Shown in pieces: positions 40,995-48,213 of a stretch of 64,000 nucleotides of DNA (positions are counted from its first letter, which is position 1; each line of letters opens with the position of its first letter). A model generated the notes under the pieces. It was given only the letters and a program-made list of their open reading frames with translations, made no database searches and was not told the origin of the DNA. This stretch comes from Amycolatopsis thermoflava N1165 (GTDB lineage Bacteria > Actinomycetota > Actinomycetes > Mycobacteriales > Pseudonocardiaceae), in NCBI RefSeq assembly GCF_000473265.1, contig NZ_KI421511.1, positions 8,084,151 to 8,148,150 on the forward strand, written 5' to 3'. Position numbers and translations under genes: made by a program.

Positions 40995-42672
40995 GGTCGT
41001 CCTCCGCCCGGTGACCGGGATCGGCGTCAGCCCGGGTGTCGCGCACGGCCCGGTCGCCCGGCTGGCCGAACCGCCGCGGCTGCCGGAGGCGGACGCGCCG
41101 GAAGCCGACGTGCCTGCCGCCGTGGAGCGGGCGCGCGTGGCGCTGGCCGAGGTGGCCGCGTTTCTCGACGAACGCTCCGCCCAGGCCGGTGGTGCGGCCG
41201 CGGACGTCCTGCTGGCGCAGTCGATGATGGTCGCCGATCCCGCGCTGGTGGACCGGATCCGGGCGCGCCTGGAGGACGGACGGGGCTTGGCACACGCGGT
41301 CGCCGACGCGTTCGCCGGGTTCCGTGACGCGCTCACCGCGGCAGGCGGTTACCTCGCCGAGCGGGCCGCCGACGTCGACGACCTGCGGGACCGCACCGTG
41401 GCGCGGATCCTCGGCGTCCCGATGCCCGGCGTGCCCGACCCGGGACACCCGTTCGTCCTGGTCGCACGGGACCTCGCGCCCGCCGACACGGCCGTCCTCG
41501 ACGCCGGGCGGGTGCGGGCGATCGTGACCGAGCTGGGCGGCCCCACCAGCCACACCGCGATTTTGGCGAAGTCGCTGGGCATCCCGGCGGTGGTCGCGTG
41601 CGCCGGCGCGGCGTCGCTGACCGACGGGACGCCGGTGCTCGTCCGCGGCGCGACGGGGGAGGTGGTCGTCGACCCGGCGGCCTCGCTCGTCGAGGCGGCG
41701 GAGGCCGAGGCGGCCGAACAGGCTGCCGCGCTGGCGGCCTCCAGCGGCCCTGGCCGGACCGCGGACGGCGTTCCGGTGGCGTTGCTGGTGAACGTCGGGG
41801 CGGCCCGTGACCTCGCGGCCGCGGCAGCGGCCGACTCGGAGGGCGTGGGCCTGCTGCGCACCGAGTTCCTGTACCTGGACCGGGCCGACGAGCCGTCGGT
41901 CGAGGAGCAGCGCCGAAGCTACGCCGAGGTGTTCCAGGCGTTCGGCGGTCGCAAGGTCGTGGTGCGCACGCTCGACGCGGGCGCGGACAAGCCGCTCGCG
42001 TTCGTCGACCACGGTGACGAGCCCAATCCGGCGCTCGGTGTGCGCGGTTTGCGCCTGGCCCGGCGGCACCCGCGGATGCTGGCGGACCAGCTGACCGCGA
42101 TCGCCGCCGCCCGCGACGGCAGCACGGCCGAGGTGTGGGTTATGGCGCCGATGGTGTCCACGCCGGCGGAGGCCGCGGAGTTCGCCGGCGCCGCCCGCGC
42201 GCACGGGCTTCCGGTCGCCGGGACGATGGTCGAGGTGCCCGCGGCCGCGCTGCGGGCAGGCGCGATCCTCGCCGCCTGCGATTTCGTCAGCATCGGCACC
42301 AACGACCTCGGCCAGTACACGTTCGCGGCCGACCGGATGGCCGGTGAGCTGGCCGACCTGCTCGACCCGTGGCAGCCCGCGCTCCTCGAGCTGGTCCGCG
42401 CCACCGGCGCGGCAGGCACGGCGGCGGGCAAGCCCGTCGGGGTCTGCGGCGAGGCGGCGAGCGATCCGCTGCTGGCGCTGGTGCTGGTGGGCCTCGGGGT
42501 GACGAGCCTGTCGATGGCGCCGTCCGCGCTGCCCGCCGTCCGCGTCGCGCTCGCGGCCCACACGGCCGCCGAATGCGCGGAGCTCGCGCAGCTCGCCCTG
42601 TCCGCCCCGGACGCGGCGAGCGCCCGCGAGCGGGTCGCCGCCGCGGTCGGGGCCGCGGTCGGGGCCGGGTGA
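40987..42672 (+). CDS. ptsI: PTS enzyme I (phosphoenolpyruvate-protein phosphotransferase)
   Basis: Autophosphorylates from phosphoenolpyruvate and passes phosphate to HPr. The 561-residue protein has the HPr-binding N-domain, the phospho-His motif TELGGPTSHTAILAKSLGIP, the PEP-binding arginines in LLRTEFLYLDR and VRGLRLARRHPRML, FVSIGTNDLGQYTFAADR, and the catalytic Cys in PVGVCGEAASDP. The ATG at 40987 gives the usual N-terminus. As last gene of the operon it makes the general PTS components co-regulated with fructose uptake. Confidence 0.96.
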   Translation: MGEVVLRPVTGIGVSPGVAHGPVARLAEPPRLPEADAPEADVPAAVERARVALAEVAAFLDERSAQAGGAAADVLLAQSMMVADPALVDRIRARLEDGRGLAHAVADAFAGFRDALTAAGGYLAERAADVDDLRDRTVARILGVPMPGVPDPGHPFVLVARDLAPADTAVLDAGRVRAIVTELGGPTSHTAILAKSLGIPAVVACAGAASLTDGTPVLVRGATGEVVVDPAASLVEAAEAEAAEQAAALAASSGPGRTADGVPVALLVNVGAARDLAAAAAADSEGVGLLRTEFLYLDRADEPSVEEQRRSYAEVFQAFGGRKVVVRTLDAGADKPLAFVDHGDEPNPALGVRGLRLARRHPRMLADQLTAIAAARDGSTAEVWVMAPMVSTPAEAAEFAGAARAHGLPVAGTMVEVPAAALRAGAILAACDFVSIGTNDLGQYTFAADRMAGELADLLDPWQPALLELVRATGAAGTAAGKPVGVCGEAASDPLLALVLVGLGVTSLSMAPSALPAVRVALAAHTAAECAELAQLALSAPDAASARERVAAAVGAAVGAG

Positions 42673-42734
42673 GGCCCGGCGGCACCCGGCGCGAGCGGGA
42701 ATAGCGCGCCCTGGTCCGGGAGTTACGTCGGAGC

Positions 42735-43565
42735 ATGAAGTTCGGGATCTCGACGTTCATCACCGACGAAGGCATCCGGCCGGGCGCGCTCGGCCGCGCG
42801 CTGGAGGAGCGCGGGTTCGACTCGCTGCTGCTCGCCGAGCATTCGCACATCCCGGTCAGCCGGGAGAGCCCCTACCCCGGCGGCGGTGAGCTGCCCCGCG
42901 TCTACTACCGCACGCTGGACCCGTTCATCGCGCTGACCGCGGCCGCGGCGGAGACCCGCGACCTGCTGCTCTTCACCGGTGTCGCCCTGCTGGTGCAGCG
43001 CGATGTCATCCACACCGCCAAGGAGGTCGCGAGCCTCGACCTGCTTTCCGGCGGCCGCGTCGCCTTCGGGGTCGGCGTGGGCTGGAACCGCGAGGAGATG
43101 CGCAACCACGGCACCGAGCCGCGCACCCGCGGCGCCCTGATCGACGAGCAGATCCAGGCGCTCAAGGCGATCTGGACGCAGGACGAGGCCGAGTTCCACG
43201 GCAAGCACGTCGACTTCGACCCGATCTGGCAGTGGCCCAAGCCGGTGCAGCGCCCGCACCCGCCGATCTACGTGGGCGGCGAGAGCGAGGCCGCACTCAC
43301 CCGGCTCCTCGACCACGCCGACGGCTGGATGCCGCGGTCGCACACCCCGCCTGCGGAGATCAAGCGCGTCCGCGCCTGGCTGGCCGAGCAGGGCCGCCCC
43401 GACGTCCCGTTCACCGTCTTCGGCGCGGGCCGCAGCGAGGAGGCGCTGGCCGGGTACGCCGAGGCCGGGGTGGAGCGCGTGACGTTCATGCTCGGCACCC
43501 GCCCCGAATCGGAGACGCTCACCAAGCTCGACGAGCTCGCCGCCCTCGCGGAGGGCTACCGGTGA
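42735..43565 (+). CDS. LLM-class F420-dependent oxidoreductase, copy 1
   Basis: A 276-residue luciferase-like monooxygenase-fold protein, of the type that in actinomycetes usually uses coenzyme F420. It begins MKFGISTFITDEGI, with the flavin/F420-barrel markers LLAEHSHIPVSRES, LDLLSGGRVAFGVGVGWNRE and PPIYVGGESEAALTRL. A following gene encodes a close paralogue, so this is a tandem duplication. The substrate is unknown. Its TGA overlaps the next GTG. It starts 62 bp after ptsI, and I see no strong terminator between, but a functional link to the PTS is unlikely. Confidence 0.88.
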   Translation: MKFGISTFITDEGIRPGALGRALEERGFDSLLLAEHSHIPVSRESPYPGGGELPRVYYRTLDPFIALTAAAAETRDLLLFTGVALLVQRDVIHTAKEVASLDLLSGGRVAFGVGVGWNREEMRNHGTEPRTRGALIDEQIQALKAIWTQDEAEFHGKHVDFDPIWQWPKPVQRPHPPIYVGGESEAALTRLLDHADGWMPRSHTPPAEIKRVRAWLAEQGRPDVPFTVFGAGRSEEALAGYAEAGVERVTFMLGTRPESETLTKLDELAALAEGYR

Positions 43566-44371
43566 AGCTGGGCATTTCGACGTTCGTCACCGACGAGAGC
43601 GCGCGGGCGGACGTCCTGGCGAAGGCGGTCGAGGAGCGCGGGTTCGACACCCTGTTCGTGGCCGAGCACTCGCACATCCCGGTCAGCCGCGAAACCCGGT
43701 ACCCGGCCGGCGGCGAGATGGCGCGGGCCTACTACCGGGCGCTCGACCCGTTCGTCGCGCTGACCGCGGCGGCCGCCGCGACCACGACGCTCAAGCTGGG
43801 CACCGGCATCGCCCTGCTGATCCAGCGGGACGTCCTGCACACCGCGAAGTCCGTCGCGAGCCTCGACCTGTTGTCCGGCGGGCGTTTCCTGTTCGGCGTG
43901 GGCGTCGGCTGGAACCGCGAGGAGATGCGCAACCACGGCACCGACCCGCGCACCCGTGGCGCGCTGCTGGACGAACAGATCCAGGCACTCCGGACATTGT
44001 GGACGAACGACGAGGCCGAGTTCCACGGCGTGCACGTGGATTTCGACCCGGTGTTCCAGTGGCCCAAGCCGGCGCGGGAGGTGCCGGTCTACATCGGCGG
44101 CAACAGCACCGCCGCGCTGGACCGCGCGAAGCGGCTGGACGCGGGCTGGCTCCCCAACGCCCTGCGCGATCCGGAAGCGGCCGCGGCACAGGTGGCGCAG
44201 GCCGGATCGGTTCCGGTGACCGCGACGTCCGCGCCACCGGACCCGGCGCTGCTCGACGCCTACGCCGAGGCCGGGGCCGAGCGCGTCACGCTGGGCCTGC
44301 CGGCCGCGTCGGAGGGCGACACGCTGCGCCGTCTCGACGCGCTGGCCGCGCTCGTGCCGCGCGTCAGCTGA
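43562..44371 (+). CDS. LLM-class F420-dependent oxidoreductase, copy 2
   Basis: A 269-residue paralogue of the preceding protein. Long stretches are identical or nearly so: AEHSHIPVSRE, ASLDLLSGGR, GVGVGWNREEMRNHG, and DEQIQALR/K followed by NDEAEFHG. The C-terminal substrate-facing third differs (PVYIGGNSTAALDRAKRLDA and a seven-residue shorter region), pointing to divergence of specificity after duplication. The GTG start overlaps the upstream stop as GTGA. The last eight bases overlap the convergent beta-lactamase-fold gene. Confidence 0.88.
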   Translation: MKLGISTFVTDESARADVLAKAVEERGFDTLFVAEHSHIPVSRETRYPAGGEMARAYYRALDPFVALTAAAAATTTLKLGTGIALLIQRDVLHTAKSVASLDLLSGGRFLFGVGVGWNREEMRNHGTDPRTRGALLDEQIQALRTLWTNDEAEFHGVHVDFDPVFQWPKPAREVPVYIGGNSTAALDRAKRLDAGWLPNALRDPEAAAAQVAQAGSVPVTATSAPPDPALLDAYAEAGAERVTLGLPAASEGDTLRRLDALAALVPRVS

Positions 44372-45305
44372 CCAGCGGCTGCAGGGCTGTGGTGCCGGTG
44401 GTGAGCGCCATGGGCAGCGTGCGGTAGTAGCGGGACGGCGCCGCGATCAGGACGATCACGACGTACCTGGCGTCGGCGCCGAGCAGGCCCGTCGTGTTGT
44501 AGACCGCCTGCGAACCGCTGGTGCCCCAGCCCTGCTTGATCGCCCACGTCGTGCCGGGCAGCCCGTCCGGGATGCCGAAGTACTGGTCCGTGCCGTCCGA
44601 GCCGTGTTCGGAGGCGTGGTACATCGCGTTGTAGAGCAGGTCGCGGGTGGCCTGCGGCAGTTCGTCCTCCATGTAGTTGTAGACCTTGACCATGTCCGCG
44701 GCGGTGATCTTCGTCGATCCCCACTGGCCCGCCGACGACGGTGGCTCGGTGCCGGTCAGCCCGATCAGCCTGGCCATCCGGGTCACGATGGCGGTGCCGC
44801 CGTGCGCGACCCACAGGCTGCTGGCGATGCCGTCGTCGCTGGCGGTGATCATCCTGGTCAGCTGGGTCTGCGTGCTGCTCGCCGGCAGGCCCCACCCGCT
44901 CTCCCGCAGCACGTCCAGCGCGATCAGCAGCTTCACCACGGACATCGAGTAGAACTGCTGGTCGGCGTTGAGCTGCGTCAGGACGACGCCGGTCTGCCGG
45001 TCGTACACCTCGACCCCGACCTCGGCGCTCGCCACCTTCGTCCGCGCGAGGTCCTGCACCCGCTGGGCGACGGTGTCGTCCTCGGCCGGGGCCGGCGGGG
45101 TGTCGGCGGCCGGCGCCGGGTCGGACTCGGTGGCGGGTGGTGGCGACGGCTCCGGGGTCGTCGTCGACGCCACCGGGGCGCTCACCTGCACGACCTCGCT
45201 CGCCGAAGACGCCCGCGGCTGGTGCTGGACCGTGAAGATAAGCATGGTCACGGCGCCGAACACCGCGGCCGGGAGCACGACCTTGCCGGCCGTCCTGCTT
45301 CTCAT
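44364..45305 (-). CDS. Secreted beta-lactamase-fold serine hydrolase
   Basis: A 313-residue exported or membrane-anchored protein. The N-terminal segment KVVLPAAVFGAVTMLIFTV is a signal anchor, and a 50-residue Pro/Thr/Ala linker follows. The domain is class A beta-lactamase/D,D-peptidase-like, with the nucleophile in YSMSVVKLL (Ser122-x-x-Lys125), the second motif near ITASDDGIASSLW and the third KQGWGTSG in place of KTG. The divergence of the second and third motifs argues against a classical resistance enzyme; a cell-wall or other esterase/peptidase role is possible. ATG 45305 or GTG 45311 could be the start; neither has a good ribosome-binding site. Confidence 0.8.
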   Translation of the reverse strand: MRSRTAGKVVLPAAVFGAVTMLIFTVQHQPRASSASEVVQVSAPVASTTTPEPSPPPATESDPAPAADTPPAPAEDDTVAQRVQDLARTKVASAEVGVEVYDRQTGVVLTQLNADQQFYSMSVVKLLIALDVLRESGWGLPASSTQTQLTRMITASDDGIASSLWVAHGGTAIVTRMARLIGLTGTEPPSSAGQWGSTKITAADMVKVYNYMEDELPQATRDLLYNAMYHASEHGSDGTDQYFGIPDGLPGTTWAIKQGWGTSGSQAVYNTTGLLGADARYVVIVLIAAPSRYYRTLPMALTTGTTALQPLVS

Positions 45306-45433
45306 GACCACACAAACGCGGCCATGATCGCGGCTTGTTGCAGCCCGATCCCGGATTTCCGTGATCTACAGGGAACTCACAGCCGGCTGCCAGGGAGTTC
45401 CCAACTGCCGCGACGGATCGCGACCGATCGGTG

Positions 45434-46069
45434 TCAGCGCGTGTTGTCCAGCAGCAGGTGCACCGACAGCTCCAGCCGGTTCGCGACGTCGGCGGCGGAC
45501 GCGCGGCGGGTGACCCACGCGACCAGGTTCGCCATCCACACGTCGGCGATGAGGTGGAAGACCGCGCGGTCGTGCTCGGTCGGCTCCTCGATGCCCATGG
45601 CGCGCGCGAACATGCTCTCCAGCAGCCGCCCGACCTGCTCGACCTCGGCGGCGGCCGTGGTGTCGGCGAACATGAACGCCCGGACCATCGCCTCGGTCAG
45701 GTGCGGGTCGCGCTGCATCAGCCGGGTGTTGCGGCTGAGCACGAAGATGAGCCGCTCGCTCGGCGTGTCGCCCGGGATGCTCGTCCGCTGCAGCTTCTCG
45801 TGCGCGCGTTCGAACTCCCTGGCCAGGCCGGAGACCAGCAGGTGGATCTTCGACGGGAAGTAGCGGTAGAGGGTGCCCAGTGCGACGTCGGCCTTCTCGG
45901 CCACGGCCCGCATCTGGACGGCGTCGTACCCGCCCTTGGACGCCAGTGCCAGTGTCGCGTCGATGATGCGCCGTCGCCGGTCCCGCTGCGCGGCGGAACC
46001 GAGCTCGTCGCTGGACAACGCGCTCATCCCGTTCTTCGGTTGGGTGGACGTCTTCGCTTTGGCGGCCAT
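45434..46069 (-). CDS. kstR: TetR-family repressor of steroid catabolism, KstR
   Basis: A 211-residue regulator that closely follows mycobacterial KstR: SSDELGSAAQRDRRRRIIDA, SKGGYDAVQMRAVAEKADVA, LGTLYRYFPSKIHLLVSGLA, and further on AFMFADTTAAAEVEQVGRLL and DVWMANLVAWVTRRASAADV. KstR represses cholesterol-degradation genes and is released by a steroid acyl-CoA intermediate. It is divergent from a FadE34-like gene, as in Mycobacterium tuberculosis (kstR/fadE34). Two KstR-type boxes lie in the intergenic region, so autoregulation is expected. The ATG at 46069 is used; a second ATG at 46027 would trim 14 residues. Confidence 0.95.
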   Translation of the reverse strand: MAAKAKTSTQPKNGMSALSSDELGSAAQRDRRRRIIDATLALASKGGYDAVQMRAVAEKADVALGTLYRYFPSKIHLLVSGLAREFERAHEKLQRTSIPGDTPSERLIFVLSRNTRLMQRDPHLTEAMVRAFMFADTTAAAEVEQVGRLLESMFARAMGIEEPTEHDRAVFHLIADVWMANLVAWVTRRASAADVANRLELSVHLLLDNTR

Positions 46070-46081
46070 CGGCACCTGCTC

Positions 46082-46095
46082 CGGAACTTGTTTCA
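46082..46095. promoter_or_regulatory. KstR box, near-match, kstR side
   Basis: CGGAACTTGTTTCA fits the KstR consensus TnnAACnnGTTnnA except for the first base (C for T). It lies 13 bases upstream of the kstR start codon. Confidence 0.65.
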
Positions 46096-46161
46096 GTTTC
46101 ACTGCACAGCTTACCGGTCCGCCTCCTGATCTCGCGCATCGAGTGGATCTGGCCACAAAAC

Positions 46162-46175
46162 TGAAACACGTTCTA
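46162..46175. promoter_or_regulatory. KstR box, perfect match, chsE3 side
   Basis: TGAAACACGTTCTA matches TnnAACnnGTTnnA at every fixed position and lies 11 bases upstream of the FadE34-like start codon. Confidence 0.85.
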
Positions 46176-46186
46176 TAGTGAGCCGC

Positions 46187-48181
46187 ATGTCAGTCCTCAC
46201 CGCGGAGCAGCGCGCGCTCGCCGGGACGATCCGCTCCGGCGCCAGGAGCCGGGACGACCTGACCGCCATCGGCGTGTTCGGCATCGGGGTGCCGGAGGAC
46301 CTGGGCGGCGCGGGCGGGACGGTCGCCGACGCCGCGGTGGCCGTCGAGGAGTCCGCGGCCGCGCTCGTGCCGGGACCGGTGCTCGGGACCGTGCTGGCGG
46401 CGCTGGTGCTGGGGCGCCGTGGCGGATCGCCGGTGGCGAAGGAGCTGCTACCGGCGTTCGCGGACGGCTCGGCGAGCGCGGGCGTGGCGCTGTCGCCGGA
46501 CGGGCCGGTGCTCGACGCGGACGCCACCCACGTCCTGGTGGCCGACGGCGACACGTGGAGCGTGCGCGAGCGCGGGGCGGAAACCGTCGAGTCGTTCGAC
46601 CTGTCCCGCTCCTACGGGCGGCCGCGGGACGGTGACGGCACCGTGTTCGAGGGCGCTGAGCTGCGGGTTTTCGCGGCGACGCTGGCTGCGGCGGAGGCGG
46701 CCGGGATCGCGCGCTGGTGCGTGGCGACGGCGTCGGAGCACGCGAAGGTGCGCGAACAGTTCGGCCGGCCGATCGGGTCGTTCCAGGCGGTCAAGCACCT
46801 GTGCGCGGAGATGCTGTGCCGGGCCGAACTGGCCGGGGCACTGGCGTGGGACGCGGCGCGGGCCGCCGGCGAGACGCCGGAGCAACACGAGTTCGCCGCG
46901 TCGGTGGCGGCCGCCGGGGCGCTGGACGCGGCGGTGGACACCGCCAAGGACTGCATCCAGGTCCTCGGCGGGATCGGGTTCACCTGGGAGCACGACGCGC
47001 ACCGGTACCTGCGCCGCGCGGTGGCGTTGCGGCAGTGGCTGGGCGGTTCGGCCGCGTGGCGCCGCTCGGCGGCGTCGCTCGCGCTGGCGGGGGTGCGGCG
47101 GGAGCTGGGGGTAGACCTGTCGGAGCACTTCGACCCGGCCGTGCGGGCGACGGTGGCGGAGATCGCCGCGCTGCCCGAGGGGGAGCGCCGGGAGCGGCTG
47201 GCGACGAGTGGATACCTGATGCCGCACTGGCCCGCGCCCTACGGGCTGGACGCGACGCCGGCGCAGCAACTGGTGATCGACGCCGAACTGGCGCGCGCCG
47301 GGGTGGCGCGGCCCGATCTGGTGATCGGCGCCTGGGCGGTGCCGACCATCCTGGAGCACGGCACGGACGAGCAGCGGCGGCGGTTCGTGATGCCGACCCT
47401 GCGCGGCGAGCTGACCTGGTGCCAGTTGTTCAGCGAGCCAGGGGCCGGCTCCGACCTGGCGTCGCTGCGGACGCGGGCGACCGAAGTGGACGGTGGGTTC
47501 GTGTTGTCCGGGCAGAAGGTCTGGACGTCGCTCGCTCAGGAGGCGGACTGGGCGATCTGCCTCGCGCGCACCGATCCGGACGCACCCAAGCACCAGGGCA
47601 TCACCTACTTCCTGGTCGACATGTCGTCACCAGGCATCGACGTCCGCCCACTGCGGGAGATCACCGGGGTCGAGCGGTTCAACGAGGTCTTCCTGGACGA
47701 GGTGTTCGTGCCGTCGGCGAACGTGGTCGGCGAGGTGAACGGCGGCTGGCGCCTGGCCAGGACGACCCTGGCGAACGAACGCGTGGCGATGAGCGGCGGT
47801 TCGTCGGTCGGGGAGGCGGTGGAGTCGCTGCTGGGGGCGGTGCGTGAGCCGGATCCGGCGATGCTGGAACGGCTCGGTGCGCTGGTGGTGGAGGGCTCGG
47901 CGTGCGCGCTGCTCGACCTGCGCTCGACCCTGCGGCGGCTGGCCGGGCAGGACCCGGGGGCGGAGTCGAGCGTGCGGAAGCTGATCGGCGTGCGGCACCG
48001 GCAGGCCGCGGCGGAGGCGGCGCTGGAACTGCTCGGCCCGCCGGGTGTCCTGGTGACGGACGAGACGGCGGCGGCGCAACACGAGTTCCTGCTGACACGC
48101 TGCCTGAGCATCGCCGGCGGCACGACGCAGATCCTGCTGTCGGTGGCGGCGGAACGCCTGCTGGGGCTGCCGCGCTCCTGA
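46187..48181 (+). CDS. fadE34: Steroid acyl-CoA dehydrogenase, FadE34/ChsE3-like, two fused domains
   Basis: A 664-residue fusion of two acyl-CoA-dehydrogenase halves. The first (about 1-300) contains REQFGRPIGSFQAVKHLCAE and the FAD-binding QVLGGIGFTWEHDAHRYLRR; the second (about 310-664) contains WCQLFSEPGAGSDLASLRTR, SGQKVWTSLAQEADWA and the closing SIAGGTTQILLSVAAERLLG. This duplicated layout and the position divergent from kstR match fadE34 (ChsE3) of M. tuberculosis, which acts in cholesterol side-chain oxidation. It is somewhat shorter than the roughly 710-residue mycobacterial protein. The steroid substrate is inferred from context. Confidence 0.9.
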   Translation: MSVLTAEQRALAGTIRSGARSRDDLTAIGVFGIGVPEDLGGAGGTVADAAVAVEESAAALVPGPVLGTVLAALVLGRRGGSPVAKELLPAFADGSASAGVALSPDGPVLDADATHVLVADGDTWSVRERGAETVESFDLSRSYGRPRDGDGTVFEGAELRVFAATLAAAEAAGIARWCVATASEHAKVREQFGRPIGSFQAVKHLCAEMLCRAELAGALAWDAARAAGETPEQHEFAASVAAAGALDAAVDTAKDCIQVLGGIGFTWEHDAHRYLRRAVALRQWLGGSAAWRRSAASLALAGVRRELGVDLSEHFDPAVRATVAEIAALPEGERRERLATSGYLMPHWPAPYGLDATPAQQLVIDAELARAGVARPDLVIGAWAVPTILEHGTDEQRRRFVMPTLRGELTWCQLFSEPGAGSDLASLRTRATEVDGGFVLSGQKVWTSLAQEADWAICLARTDPDAPKHQGITYFLVDMSSPGIDVRPLREITGVERFNEVFLDEVFVPSANVVGEVNGGWRLARTTLANERVAMSGGSSVGEAVESLLGAVREPDPAMLERLGALVVEGSACALLDLRSTLRRLAGQDPGAESSVRKLIGVRHRQAAAEAALELLGPPGVLVTDETAAAQHEFLLTRCLSIAGGTTQILLSVAAERLLGLPRS

Positions 48182-48213
48182 AACTGTCGGTGGCCCCGCC
48201 TAGGGTGATCACC

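Noticed and set aside
44364-45305. Acquired beta-lactamase resistance gene
   Set aside because: The SxxK motif is present, but the second and third motifs differ from class A enzymes. The long Pro/Thr linker and signal anchor look like a native cell-envelope protein.
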